Part shown: piece by piece, positions 8,598-17,700 of the stretch
Position numbering within the stretch: position 1 is the first letter of the stretch
Layout of the letters: the number at the start of each line of letters is the position of its first letter
Source of the DNA: Burkholderiaceae bacterium
GTDB taxonomy: Bacteria; Pseudomonadota; Gammaproteobacteria; Burkholderiales; Burkholderiaceae_D
DNA length: 64,000 bases
Assembly: GCA_031291325.1 (NCBI GenBank)
Contig: JARLJG010000068.1
Coordinates: 1-64,000, forward strand
Direction: 5' to 3'
The notes under the pieces: generated by a model
Databases searched by the model: none
Told to the model about the DNA's origin: nothing
What the model saw: only the letters and a program-made list of their open reading frames with translations
Made by a program: the position numbers and the translations under genes

Positions 8598-8972
8598 TTG
8601 AATACATAAATCACGGAAATGGATATTGTCGACAATATTGCTCGAAATGGATATTACTTATTCTGCATTTGTTTAGCCACTTTTTGCATCGCGATTCGCT
8701 TGGGCCATGCCAGGAAGTCAGATAAGATCCCTGAAACGATTGTCTTTCCGGTCAAGGCCGCTCGGGGATTCCTAGGAAATTGTCGATTCGTTTTAACCGG
8801 CAAAACGTATTCTGGCCGAGCGCATGATGTCCGGCTGGTGTTAGGCCCTGAATGCACTTGCCACCGGCAAGGCTATTCGCTGCCGGGCAATTGAGATATA
8901 CTAAAATGTTGTCTGACTTGCTATCGGTTGAGATCGATGTGGTCGAATATGAGAACTTCAACTTGAGGCAAC
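8598..8972. other. Divergent promoter region between sbp and the AMP-ligase gene
   Basis: No convincing gene. A perfect 6-bp stem-loop, CTTGCC-ACC-GGCAAG, lies at 8857-8871. A good -10 box TATACT is at 8897-8902 on the plus strand, without a clear -35. GAGG at about 8965 serves as the ribosome binding site of the ligase gene. Confidence 0.4.
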
Positions 8973-10436
8973 ATGAACCTTTCTGACGCAATAGCTGATT
9001 CCTTGGATCCGGCTGCACCGGCATTTGTATTCAATGGCCGCGTGACCACCTACCAGGAATTTCACTCGATTTTGGGGTCTTTTACCGAAATATTTTACTT
9101 GCAAGGTGTGCGACCGGGCGATTTTGTCGGCTTATTCATGGGGTACGACCCGTTTCACTGCATAGCGATACTCGCGCTGGCCCGCTTGGGTGCAATTTCC
9201 GTTCCAATCGATCCCGGCTGGTCCGTTTATAAAAGAAAACGGCTCGTTGCGCAATTCGGCGTCCAGACTTTGGTGTCGTACAACGAAGGCCACGAAATCG
9301 ATAATGTGAAAAGTATTCGGCTATCCGCCTTTCTGCCCCTTAAACCCGCGACGGAAACGGTGTTTGCCAACTATGTGCCGCAAGCTGCGACACCTTTTCG
9401 CATGAGCCTTACGTCTGGCAAAACCGGAGACCCGAAAGGTGAATTGCTGACCCAGGGTTACCAGTTGGACCGGATTAAAAAGACACTGCATGACTGCGAT
9501 TCCAATTCAAGGGTGATGCCTTTCAGCCTCAATCATCCGATGGGTCTGACGATAGCCATCGGCGTTCTTACCGTTGGCGGCACGCTGGTTTTCCCGACTG
9601 CGTACAATTCGGAATCCTTCGTCGCAGCAATCAATTTGCATACAGTGACGCATATTTTCGTATCGCCTACGATGGCCACGAAAATATTGGCCTTGGTGCC
9701 GGAAACCGGCATGGCATTCCCGACGCTGCGACATTTGAGGCTGGTCGGCGGCGCTCCTTCGGAGGCGCTGCTGGGCGCATTGCGGTCGAGGGCCACCCCC
9801 CATGTGTTCGTCAGTTATGGCTCATCGGAAGTCGGGCCCATCGCATTGGCAACGCCGGAAATTCTTGCCGCACAGCCGCGAAGCTGTGGCAAGACCCTGC
9901 CTTGGGTAAAGCTGGAATTGCTCGATGAATCGGGGCAGGTATTGACCCCACCGAATTCAGGGGAAATTCGCGTGAAAATTGACGGCGCGCCGACCGAATA
10001 TCATGGCAACGATAAAGCGACTTCGGAAAAATTTCGCGATGGGTGGTTCTATACCGGCGACTTCGGAAGACTCGATGCAGACGGATTGCTGTTTATCGAG
10101 GGACGGATAGACGACGTTGTCAATCTTGGGGGCCCCAAGGTCAACCTCGACTGGATCGACCAGATTCTGGAAAAGCACCCACAGGTTGCGGAAGCAACAT
10201 CGTTTGTGATGAACGATACGGGATCTCCTCTGATTGCCGCTGCCATCATCCCGCGCGAGGCCAATATCGATATCGAATCGGTATTCAGCCATGCCAAGCT
10301 TGAAATTGGGTCGCATCATCCAAAGCGACTATTCATCCAGCACGAATTTCCGCGAACGCCATCCGGAAAAATCATGCGCGCCGAAGTCGCTTCCTCTGCA
10401 TTGCAATTTTTTAACAAAAATCCTGCCCGCTCATAG
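8973..10436 (+). CDS. AMP-forming acyl/aryl-CoA synthetase-like ligase
   Basis: A 487-residue class I adenylate-forming enzyme. Recognised core motifs are A3 (LTSGKTGDPKG), A5 (VSYGSSEVGP), A7 (WFYTGDFGRLD), A8 (GRIDDVVNLGGPKVN) and A10 (PRTPSGKIMR, with the catalytic Lys). In A3 the usual Ser/Thr of SGTTGxPKG is replaced by Lys, an unusual change in the phosphate-binding loop. The product may be an acyl-CoA or a carrier-bound acyl group. No carrier protein is adjacent. It converges on a PLP enzyme with a 6-bp 3' overlap. The substrate cannot be read from the sequence. Confidence 0.85.
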   Translation: MNLSDAIADSLDPAAPAFVFNGRVTTYQEFHSILGSFTEIFYLQGVRPGDFVGLFMGYDPFHCIAILALARLGAISVPIDPGWSVYKRKRLVAQFGVQTLVSYNEGHEIDNVKSIRLSAFLPLKPATETVFANYVPQAATPFRMSLTSGKTGDPKGELLTQGYQLDRIKKTLHDCDSNSRVMPFSLNHPMGLTIAIGVLTVGGTLVFPTAYNSESFVAAINLHTVTHIFVSPTMATKILALVPETGMAFPTLRHLRLVGGAPSEALLGALRSRATPHVFVSYGSSEVGPIALATPEILAAQPRSCGKTLPWVKLELLDESGQVLTPPNSGEIRVKIDGAPTEYHGNDKATSEKFRDGWFYTGDFGRLDADGLLFIEGRIDDVVNLGGPKVNLDWIDQILEKHPQVAEATSFVMNDTGSPLIAAAIIPREANIDIESVFSHAKLEIGSHHPKRLFIQHEFPRTPSGKIMRAEVASSALQFFNKNPARS

Positions 10437-11642
10437 CGCAACAGTGCGCGGATCGGGGTCCTCGTCCGGTTGCCAGCCGGCGGGGCCACGTCTTAGCATG
10501 TTCACGTTGACGGGGGGCGCCGCGCCGCGCCGGTCGGCTCCCGTCAGGTTGATCAAGACGGTCTCCTGTCTCGGGACGCCACCATTGCGCGCATGTTTGA
10601 TCAGTCCTGCCACGGCCGTGGAGGAGGAGAAGCACAACGATACCCCTTCCAGGTCTTCCATCATGCGGCGCGCTTCCCGTATCTCCGCTTCAGTCACCGA
10701 CACAATGCTGCCGCCGCTCTCGCGAACAATCTTGTAGATATGGGGGTAGGCCCGCGTCGGATCGCCCCGCAGAATGGCTTCCGCGATGCCGGAAGGCTTG
10801 GGCACGATGTGGCGCGGTTCGATGGTTGCGCTGCCTTCCGAAAAAGCATGCGCCATCGGCGCGCAGCTCTCTTGCTGCACGCAAAGTGTCCTCGGCATGC
10901 GCTCTATGCGCTTCATCCGGTGGAGTTCGCCGGCGGCCTTGTAATTTCCGTACACGCCCATCGCGCTCGACACCGCCTGGACATACCAATCGATCGGTCG
11001 ATCGACTTGCTCGCTGGCCTCCAGGAAGCTCAGTTTCAATCCTTCCCTGCGCCCCAGATTGAAAAATCCGCGTTCCGAGACCAGCCCATGCTCGCGCGCA
11101 TAGATGCCGGCATAGTCAAACGCATCGACGAAACTTGCATCGCGCAGGCAAAAATTGGTTACCTGCCCGTGGTCGGCATGATTGAGCCGAGAAAGGAAGC
11201 TTTCTGCCGTAAACAGGAACAGCCGCATTTCGGGATAGGCTTTGATCGCATACGCATAGGAGGTCGAACTATTGCCGGTCGACGACGTGCAAAAAGCGCG
11301 CACCCCGCACTCCCATAGGAAGGCCAGGGAAACAGCCGCCATGCGATCCTTGGTCGAGCAGGTCGGCAGCACCGTGTCGTTCTTCAGAAACAGGTTCGGC
11401 ATGCCGACATGGCGTCCCAGGCGTTCGGCGTGAATCGTCGGCGTATAACGCGCGTCCGCAGGCAGCCTGTCATGCGATTGCCTGATCGGCAGCAGATCGG
11501 CAAATCGTATATACGGATTCGGCGAATCGTGCAGCTCGACCTTGTCGAGATCATATTCGACATCCATCATTCCGCCGCATTCGCAGATTGGCTGATATGC
11601 CTGTTGCGGTGGTTTGCCACAGCTCGTGCAGTATTGCTTCAT
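10431..11642 (-). CDS. Threonine synthase-like PLP-dependent enzyme
   Basis: A 403-residue fold-type II PLP enzyme. An N-terminal zinc-ribbon-like segment has four cysteines (C5, C8, C20, C22; YCTSCG and ICECGG), as in many threonine synthase-like proteins. The Schiff-base lysine is predicted in CSTKDRMA. The phosphate/substrate loop is SSTGNSSTSYAYA, and a late LTGADR stands where LTGxGLK is usual. It is followed 4 bp downstream on the same strand by nothing else in the operon; its upstream neighbour is the flavoenzyme at 11647. Because of its accessory setting it is more likely a beta-replacement or elimination enzyme than housekeeping ThrC. Confidence 0.82.
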   Translation of the reverse strand: MKQYCTSCGKPPQQAYQPICECGGMMDVEYDLDKVELHDSPNPYIRFADLLPIRQSHDRLPADARYTPTIHAERLGRHVGMPNLFLKNDTVLPTCSTKDRMAAVSLAFLWECGVRAFCTSSTGNSSTSYAYAIKAYPEMRLFLFTAESFLSRLNHADHGQVTNFCLRDASFVDAFDYAGIYAREHGLVSERGFFNLGRREGLKLSFLEASEQVDRPIDWYVQAVSSAMGVYGNYKAAGELHRMKRIERMPRTLCVQQESCAPMAHAFSEGSATIEPRHIVPKPSGIAEAILRGDPTRAYPHIYKIVRESGGSIVSVTEAEIREARRMMEDLEGVSLCFSSSTAVAGLIKHARNGGVPRQETVLINLTGADRRGAAPPVNVNMLRRGPAGWQPDEDPDPRTVAL

Positions 11643-11646
11643 ATTT

Positions 11647-12744
11647 TCAGTGAGTGATTTTTTGTATCGGAATTTCGGTGCTGCCAGAACTGATCGTCTC
11701 GGCGATCGCTACGCCGACCCCCGTGCAAAGCAACATGCCTTTGATGCCGCCGCCATTGGCGACGTAGCAATTTTCCCATCCCGGTATGGGCCCGACCATT
11801 GGCATGCCATCTGGGCTCATCGGTCGCAAGGAGGCAATCTGCTCCAGCACTTCGGCACCGTCGACGGCAGTCATGATTCGCGCGGCCGCATTGAGCAATC
11901 GATTCCTGCCTGTTGTGCTGGGCTGTTCATCGAAACCGGCGTCTTCCTTGGTCACGCCGATCCAGCATTCATCCTTTCCTCGTCGATAAAGGGAAGTCAT
12001 GCCGTGCGTAAAATCGAATTGAAGCGCTTGCCCGGGGAGTCGAATGCGCACCATTTCGCCTTTTATCGGCGTGATCGGCAGGTCGAATCCCAGCCATTCG
12101 CGAATTTTCCCCACCCATGGGCCGGTGGCAAACACGGCTGCGTCACAAGCGAAAGTGCCGCTCGTCGTGCGAACGCCTTTCACGCGGCCATGCTCGCCGA
12201 GGACTTCGGTAACCCGATCGCGCACAATTGTCGCGCCCAATTTCACCGCGCCGTCCGCCAACGCCTGGTGAAATAAACGGCTATTGACCGACATATTGCC
12301 TTCGACCAGCAATGCCGAGTGAATGTGCTCGGACAAGCGCGCATCGAGCTTTCTGGCGCCCGTGGAATCGAGATCTGCAGTCGCAAAGCCATCCCGGCCC
12401 GCAAAGCTGCGTGCCGCCTCCTGGAGATGCATTTGTTCGGCATCGTCAAATGCAAGCAATAGGCGTCTGACCGGTTGCAGATCGTAATCCACGCATCCAA
12501 GCGCGGCCAACTCCGCAGCAAGCGTTCGATGCAGCGCGAACGACTTCAAAGCCAAGGGAATCAGAGCGGGAGGGGCGCCATGTATCGGATTCAAATTGCC
12601 CGGGTTTTTACTGGAGGCATGGGCGGAAAAATCGTCTTGCTCGATCAGCGTTGGCTGTAATCCTCGCTTGGCCAACTCGTAGGCGATCGCGCAACCGAAC
12701 ACGCCGCCTCCGATGACGAGTACGGATGAAGAGTGTGGGTTCAT
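11647..12744 (-). CDS. FAD-dependent oxidoreductase, glycine/D-amino-acid oxidase (DAO) family
   Basis: A 365-residue flavoenzyme. The N-terminal dinucleotide-binding motif is VLVIGGGVFGCAIAYELAKRG, and LIEQDDF ends the second strand. Mid-protein PITPIKGEMVRIRLPG and C-terminal LRPMSPDGMPMVGPIPGWENCY with NGGGIKGML are DAO landmarks. The predicted reaction is oxidation of an amino or imino acid with O2 or a quinone as acceptor. It lies 4 bp upstream of the threonine-synthase-like gene and is co-transcribed with it, so both may act on the same amino acid. Upstream in-frame extension is blocked by a TGA six codons before the ATG. Confidence 0.85.
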   Translation of the reverse strand: MNPHSSSVLVIGGGVFGCAIAYELAKRGLQPTLIEQDDFSAHASSKNPGNLNPIHGAPPALIPLALKSFALHRTLAAELAALGCVDYDLQPVRRLLLAFDDAEQMHLQEAARSFAGRDGFATADLDSTGARKLDARLSEHIHSALLVEGNMSVNSRLFHQALADGAVKLGATIVRDRVTEVLGEHGRVKGVRTTSGTFACDAAVFATGPWVGKIREWLGFDLPITPIKGEMVRIRLPGQALQFDFTHGMTSLYRRGKDECWIGVTKEDAGFDEQPSTTGRNRLLNAAARIMTAVDGAEVLEQIASLRPMSPDGMPMVGPIPGWENCYVANGGGIKGMLLCTGVGVAIAETISSGSTEIPIQKITH

Positions 12745-13305
12745 GGTGAATTTTCCATTTCATCGCGAGAAACATTTGCGTCGGCGATGGCAATAAATGG
12801 TGAATCAGTGTTGAAGCTTTCAGCGCAACCAACTTTCCATGCCATTGCCATTCCGACCTGATTGAAGAGTTTCGTTTGGAAGAACACCCATTGATTCTAG
12901 CCTACCTTCCGCGCTGGAGCTTCACCCATGGCGAAAATGAAGAAAATGGTGTTGCATTGCCAGCCACTATGCGTCATGGCGTGCGCGCTGCGAACACATC
13001 GATTATACGCGTCCGACCTCAAACGGTCACTGCCGGTTGCCAACGCTGGACGGCCAAACTCAGCGGCCTTGGCATGCAGGGCTGCAGTTAGAAGCACCTT
13101 CGCTCACGGCTCATTGGCTGAACGGGGTGGCGCAACACCTTCACATTTCAGGTTGCTTCGAACCTTTATTCGATCAGCGTTGAGTATGCAATTTTGTTCG
13201 CCATTGCACAGTCATGCCGAAATCGGCGGCTTGCCGCATTGCAGATGGTGGGTTCTACGTCGGGCTGTCGAACTTCTGGGGCAGGATTTGAATGCGAAGA
13301 CGTGC
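12745..13305. other. Gap without a supported gene
   Basis: About 560 bases between the flavoenzyme start and the acyl-CoA dehydrogenase terminator. Open frames exist (for example 12928-13374 plus), but their translations are rich in Arg, Cys and His with no domain and no ribosome binding site. It presumably holds the promoter of the 12744 operon; it could include decayed sequence. Confidence 0.4.
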
Positions 13306-13352
13306 AAATCCCGTTCGCCGTTGCGCATAGCGCGCCGCGCCGAACGGGATTT
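13306..13352 (-). terminator. Stem-loop terminator of the 15766-13369 operon
   Basis: A perfect 12-bp inverted repeat (AAATCCCGTTCG at 13306-13317, CGAACGGGATTT at 13341-13352) lies 16 bases after the acyl-CoA dehydrogenase stop. The loop is 23 nt and the T-run short, so strength is uncertain. Confidence 0.55.
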
Positions 13353-13368
13353 CTTGCTGCTTGCCGCG

Positions 13369-14631
13369 CTATGACCGCGTAATCGGCAATTCCAGATTCT
13401 TCGACGGAATCTTCATGTACTTGGCCAATTCCAGCTTGGCAATCGCGTTGCGATGCACTTCGTCCGGGCCGTCGGCCAGGCGCAGCGTGCGGTTGCCGGC
13501 CCACATGTAGGCCAACGGGAAATCGTCGCATACACCTGCTGCGCCGTGCGCCTGGATTGCCCAGTCCAGCACTTGCTGCGCGACATTGGGCGCGAGCACC
13601 TTGATCATCGCAATTTCCGCTTGCGCATGCTTGTTGCCGACCGTATCCATCATATAGGCGGCTTTCAGCGTCAACAGGCGGGCGGTGTCGATCTTGATGC
13701 GCGCTTCGGCGATGCGTTCGCGCCAGACGCCTTGTTCGGCAATCGTGCGGCCAAAGGCGACGCGGCCGATCAGGCGCTTGCAGAGGTATTCCAGCGCGCG
13801 TTCGGCCACGCCGATGGCGCGCATGCAGTGATGGATGCGGCCCGGTCCCAGGCGGCCTTGGGCAATCTCGAAACCGCGTCCTTCGCCCAGCAGGATATTC
13901 GAGGCGGGCACGCGCACGTTTTCAAAGCGGATTTCGCAATGGCCGTGCGGCGCGTCGTCGTAGCCGAATACCGGCAGCGGGCGCAAGATGGTCACGCCCG
14001 GGGTGTCGACCGGCACCAGGATCATCGATTGCTGCGTGTGGCGCGACGCTTCAGGGTCGGTCTTGCCCATCAGGATGAAAATCTTGCAGCGCGGATCGCC
14101 GGCGCCGGAAATCCACCATTTTTGACCGTTGATGAGGTAGTCGTCGCCGTCGCGCACGATGCGAGTGGCGATGTTGGTGGCATCCGACGAGGCAACTGCC
14201 GGTTCGGTCATCGCAAAGGCGGAGCGGATTTCGCCGCGCAAGAGCGGTTCCAGCCATTGTTTTTTGTGTTCTTCGGTGCCGTAGCGCTCGATGGTTTCCA
14301 TGTTGCCAGTGTCCGGCGCGGAGCAATTGAAGATTTCCGGCGCCCAGCCGACCCGGCCCATGATTTCGCACAAGGGCGCGTAATCGAGATTGGATAATCC
14401 TTCCGGTGCGCGGGTCGATTTCGGCAGGAACAGGTTCCACAGTCCCAGTTCCCGTGCTTTCGGCTTCAGCTCTTCAACGATGGAGGTCGGAATCCAGCGG
14501 TTGCCTTTTTCCGCGCCGTTGCGGTCGACTTCTTTCTTGAATGCGGTTTCATTCGGATAGACGTGCTCATCCATGAATGCGATCAGCTTGGCTTGCAACG
14601 ATTTACAGCGGTCTGAATATTCGAACTCCAT
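13369..14631 (-). CDS. Acyl-CoA dehydrogenase (ACAD10/11-like)
   Basis: A 420-residue flavin enzyme. Landmarks are [38 protein letters not shown], seen as the blocks [15 protein letters not shown] and [12 protein letters not shown], then [18 protein letters not shown] and [20 protein letters not shown]. The last helix reads [21 protein letters not shown]. The long C-terminal Gly-Pro-Asp-Glu-Val-His pattern is typical of the ACAD11 branch. GGAGA precedes the ATG. The neighbouring gene encodes an APH-type kinase, the same two domains that are fused in animal ACAD10/ACAD11. The substrate is probably a hydroxylated or long acyl-CoA, by analogy. Confidence 0.92.
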   Translation of the reverse strand: MEFEYSDRCKSLQAKLIAFMDEHVYPNETAFKKEVDRNGAEKGNRWIPTSIVEELKPKARELGLWNLFLPKSTRAPEGLSNLDYAPLCEIMGRVGWAPEIFNCSAPDTGNMETIERYGTEEHKKQWLEPLLRGEIRSAFAMTEPAVASSDATNIATRIVRDGDDYLINGQKWWISGAGDPRCKIFILMGKTDPEASRHTQQSMILVPVDTPGVTILRPLPVFGYDDAPHGHCEIRFENVRVPASNILLGEGRGFEIAQGRLGPGRIHHCMRAIGVAERALEYLCKRLIGRVAFGRTIAEQGVWRERIAEARIKIDTARLLTLKAAYMMDTVGNKHAQAEIAMIKVLAPNVAQQVLDWAIQAHGAAGVCDDFPLAYMWAGNRTLRLADGPDEVHRNAIAKLELAKYMKIPSKNLELPITRS

Positions 14632-14701
14632 GATGTCTCCTCGATGTCTGCTTGATTGAGCCGGTTGGCTGCCTGCGCAGGCAACCGGGAAAGAACCTGT
14701 A

Positions 14702-15766
14702 TTAGGATTGCTCGCCGCGAGCGTAGCGCCAGCCCATTTCGGCCATCGGCCGGGTCGCCTGGCCGGCTTTCAGGGCTTGCTCGCTGGCAGCCGTGCCGTC
14801 GACGTAACGCTTCATGATGCCCTGCAAGATGCCGGCCATGCGGAACATGTTGTAGGCCAGGTAAAACGAAAAATCTTCCTGGCGGATGGTTTTGCCGGTG
14901 CGCTCGCAATACTTGGCGATGTAGTCGGCTTCGCTCGGGATGCCGAGCGAGGCGAGGTCGAGTCCGCCGATGCCACGGAATTGTCCGGGCGGGATATGCC
15001 AGCTCATGCAATGGTAGGAAAAATCCGCCAGCGGATGGCCCAGCGTCGACAATTCCCAGTCCAGCACGGCCAGGATGCGCGGTTCGGTCGGGTGGAAAAT
15101 CATGTTGTCGAGGCGATAGTCGCCATGCACGATGCTGGTTTCGTCGCCGGGCGGGATGTTATCGGGCAGCCAGGCGATCAATGCATCCATCGCGTCGATC
15201 TTTTCCGTTTCCGATGCCTTGTATTGCTTGGTCCAGCGGTCGATCTGGCGGCCGAAGTAATTGCCCGGCTTGCCGTAGCTGGCTAGGCCGATGGCGGCGT
15301 AATCGACCATGTGCAGTTGCGCGATCACGCGGTTCATCTCGTCGTAGTAGGCGCCGCGTTCCGCCTTGCTCATGCCGGGCAGGGACTGGTCCCATAGCAC
15401 GCGGCCATCGACGAATTCCATGATGTAGAATTCGCGCCCGATGATCGATTCGTCGGTGCATAGCGCGTATTGGCGGGCGGCCGGGAAGCCGGCTTTGTGC
15501 AATGCATCCATGACGCGGAATTCGCGGTCGATTGCATGCGCGGAGGACAGCAATTTTGCCGCCGGCCCCGGCTTGGTGCGCAGCACGTAGCGCTGGGCGC
15601 CGGCACTGAGCTTGAAGGTGGGATTGGATTGGCCGCCCTTGAATTGCTCGATGCTCAAGTCGCCGGAAAAACCGTCGACATGCTCGCGCATATACGCCTG
15701 CAACGCGCCGACATCGAATTTTTGCCGATCCGAGACCGGCTTGGTCCCCATGAATTCTTCGTACAT
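14702..15766 (-). CDS. APH-family phosphotransferase (acyl-CoA kinase-like)
   Basis: A 354-residue protein kinase-like phosphotransferase. Landmarks are the glycine-rich region [13 protein letters not shown], Lys/Glu elements in YVLRTKPGP, the catalytic loop [15 protein letters not shown] and metal-binding [21 protein letters not shown]. Such proteins partner ACAD11-like dehydrogenases. In Pseudomonas a homologous kinase phosphorylates 4-hydroxyacyl-CoA during levulinate catabolism, so a lipid-derived hydroxyacyl-CoA is a plausible substrate, and antibiotic resistance is unlikely. GCAGGAGACACG precedes the ATG. First gene behind the promoter at 15795-15830. Confidence 0.88.
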   Translation of the reverse strand: MYEEFMGTKPVSDRQKFDVGALQAYMREHVDGFSGDLSIEQFKGGQSNPTFKLSAGAQRYVLRTKPGPAAKLLSSAHAIDREFRVMDALHKAGFPAARQYALCTDESIIGREFYIMEFVDGRVLWDQSLPGMSKAERGAYYDEMNRVIAQLHMVDYAAIGLASYGKPGNYFGRQIDRWTKQYKASETEKIDAMDALIAWLPDNIPPGDETSIVHGDYRLDNMIFHPTEPRILAVLDWELSTLGHPLADFSYHCMSWHIPPGQFRGIGGLDLASLGIPSEADYIAKYCERTGKTIRQEDFSFYLAYNMFRMAGILQGIMKRYVDGTAASEQALKAGQATRPMAEMGWRYARGEQS

Positions 15767-15794
15767 CGTGTCTCCTGCTGATTTGTTTTCAGTG

Positions 15795-15830
15795 ATTCTA
15801 ACTCAAAAATAGAACGACTGTACTATTTTT
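15795..15830 (-). promoter_or_regulatory. Promoter with palindromic operator for the APH/ACAD operon
   Basis: A minus-strand -10 box TAGAAT (complement of 15795-15800) lies beside the inverted repeat AAAAATAG (15805-15812) / CTATTTTT (15823-15830). The centre, GAACGACTGTAC at 15812-15823, itself resembles the palindrome at 2720-2731. Overlap of repeat and promoter suggests a repressor, plausibly TetR-type. Confidence 0.5.
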
Positions 15831-15889
15831 AAACGAACCGCTAAATAATGCTTATCGGGCGCAATGTCGGCTGCGCTTATGCATGGCGC

Positions 15890-16594
15890 TTACATTCCTC
15901 TGAACTTGCGGTACTGTTCGAGCAGCGCTTCCATCGTGGTGCTACGGTTTTCGGCTTGTAGCGTGGAGGGCGGCGCATAATTGACGATCCGCAAAACCCA
16001 GTCGGCATCGTCTTCGCCGACATCGAGTGCGTTGATGCAGCCGGCGGTTTGCGCCATGTTGCCGAGAAAGACGCGGCCAGCGGTCAGCGCGTGCGACAGG
16101 ATTGCGCGATTGACGCCGCCGTGCAACACCAGCAACACCGTGTCCCAAGTCGGGTCGGCGCGCAGGCGTGCAATGGCCGGCAGCACCCGGTCCATCAGTT
16201 GGCCGACGGTTTCTCCGCCGAGGAATTGCTTGTCGTCCGCGACCACACCCTCAAACGCGCCGATGAAGGCATCGCGCAAATGTTCGTCGGCGATGGCCGA
16301 TAGCTTGCCGCCGCGCAACTCTTCGAGGTCTGGCCAATGTTCCAGGTCGATCTTTTGTCCGGTCTGCTCCAGCACCAGGGTTGCGGTTTCCACCGTGCGC
16401 GGCAAGCCGGACACGATGACACGGTCGAAGAGAATTTTTTCCGCCGCGAAGGTAGCTCCGGCTGCCTTCGCTTGCGCCTGGCCCAGCGGATTCAACGGAA
16501 CCATCTCCGGCAGGAAAGGTTTGCCGTCGCCATCGAAATACGTCACGCTACCGTGGCGCATCAAGTAGATGCGCCGGCGTTTTGAAAATGTCAT
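15890..16594 (-). CDS. Histidine phosphatase family protein
   Basis: A 234-residue phosphoglycerate-mutase-like phosphatase with the catalytic start RRIYLMRHGSVTYF, the mid motif VIVSGLPRTVETA and the second histidine in LLVLHGGVNRAILSH. All core residues (Arg-His-Gly near the N terminus, Arg in GLPRT, Glu in DLEELRGG, His in LHGG) are present. Its start overlaps the stop of the enoyl-CoA hydratase gene by 4 bp (ATGA), so the two are translationally coupled. It might remove the phosphate added by the APH-type kinase; that is inference. Confidence 0.87.
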   Translation of the reverse strand: MTFSKRRRIYLMRHGSVTYFDGDGKPFLPEMVPLNPLGQAQAKAAGATFAAEKILFDRVIVSGLPRTVETATLVLEQTGQKIDLEHWPDLEELRGGKLSAIADEHLRDAFIGAFEGVVADDKQFLGGETVGQLMDRVLPAIARLRADPTWDTVLLVLHGGVNRAILSHALTAGRVFLGNMAQTAGCINALDVGEDDADWVLRIVNYAPPSTLQAENRSTTMEALLEQYRKFRGM

Positions 16595-17370
16595 TTGAAT
16601 TGAGGCTTTCTTTTGTCGAGGAAGGCGTTGATGCCTTCCAATGCATCGGGGTGATGGAGTGCAGCGATGAAGCTTTGTTTTTCGGCGTCGAAATGCTCGA
16701 TCAAGGTATGGCCGGGCGCTTCCATCACCAGCGTCTTGATCCGTTCGAGGGCGTGCGGCGACATGTCGGCGAATTCATCGGCCCATAGCAGCGCGGAGGA
16801 GAGCGCCATGCCATCCGGCACGCGGCGATTGACGACGCCCAATTCCTGCAGCCGCTGCGAACCGACCGGTTTGCCTTGCAACATGATCTCGCTGGCCAGT
16901 TGGCGCGGCAAGGCATGCATCAGGAACCAAGAACCGCCCCCATCGGGAGTCAAGCCGACCTTCACATGCGCCATGATGAACTGCGCGCCGGCGCCGGCCA
17001 CGATCATGTCGCACGCCAGCGCCAGCGAAAAAGCGGCGCCGGCAGCGACCCCATCGACGGCGGCGATCACCGGTTTGGGGCAGCCGCGCAGCGCTTCGAT
17101 CCAGCCATGCAGATGGTCGAGGGTTTCGGCCTGCTCGGAGACTTCCTTGGCGCGATTTTCCAGCAAGCGGTTCAAGTTGCCGCCGGACGAAAAGAAATTG
17201 TCGGCGCCGGTCAATACTACGGCGCGAATCGTCTCGTCGCGCTCGGCCGTCGATAGCGCCTCGATCGCCGCCGCGTACATGTCGGGATGCAGCGCGTTCT
17301 TGGCGGATGGGTTGGAGAGGGTCAAAATGAGCGTAGCTTTGTTGCGCGAGGCGATGAGTTCTGCGGACAT
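16591..17370 (-). CDS. Enoyl-CoA hydratase/isomerase (crotonase) family
   Basis: A 259-residue crotonase-fold enzyme. The oxyanion-hole segment is VVLTGADNFFSSGGNLNRLL and the second is KPVIAAVDGVAAGAAFSLALACD. The Glu at the first classical catalytic position (GE/GA region) is not obvious, while VKVGLTPDGGGSWFL contains Asp rather than Glu, so it may act as an isomerase or another crotonase. ATG 17370 (MSAELIASRNK) is chosen because family homology begins there. An upstream ATG at 17445 would add 25 atypical residues. First gene of a two-gene overlap with the phosphatase. Confidence 0.86.
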   Translation of the reverse strand: MSAELIASRNKATLILTLSNPSAKNALHPDMYAAAIEALSTAERDETIRAVVLTGADNFFSSGGNLNRLLENRAKEVSEQAETLDHLHGWIEALRGCPKPVIAAVDGVAAGAAFSLALACDMIVAGAGAQFIMAHVKVGLTPDGGGSWFLMHALPRQLASEIMLQGKPVGSQRLQELGVVNRRVPDGMALSSALLWADEFADMSPHALERIKTLVMEAPGHTLIEHFDAEKQSFIAALHHPDALEGINAFLDKRKPQFK

Positions 17371-17700
17371 GGGGTGGCGATCGAGTGGGTTAAAAGTAAA
17401 ATGTCTGTTTTTTTCGTTGTAACGTTTTTGCTTTTTACCGAACAATTATATGCTGTGGTCGGTGCTTTGTACGCCGGCGATCAATGATGGCGGTATCTTG
17501 CCGCTTTCTTGCCCTATACTGGCGCATGGTCGAGTCGATGGAATGCTCTGTGGAGTCACTGCCACGATTTGCGCATTTTTCGAGCTTGCCGGCGCGTAAA
17601 CGCATCCTTCTATAGGGACTTGCGGCTAGATCGAATACAATTTCGTGGCCCTGAAGATTTTCTCGCATAGAATATTACCGAACGAAAACGAGGAGCAGGT
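17371..17700. other. Divergent promoter region between enoyl-CoA hydratase and mshE
   Basis: No supported gene. On the plus strand a TAGAAT hexamer at 17668-17673 could be the mshE -10, but the -35 is poor. GAGGAG at about 17690-17695 is a strong ribosome binding site for mshE. Confidence 0.4.

Noticed and set aside
8619-8894. 91-codon ORF between sbp and the AMP-ligase gene
   Set aside because: No Shine-Dalgarno and no homology pattern; an overlapping minus-strand ORF of equal quality exists. It contains a hairpin and promoter-like sequence.
12928-13374. 148-codon plus-strand ORF in the gap before the acyl-CoA dehydrogenase
   Set aside because: No ribosome binding site or domain, high Arg/Cys content, and its end runs through the terminator hairpin of the opposing operon.
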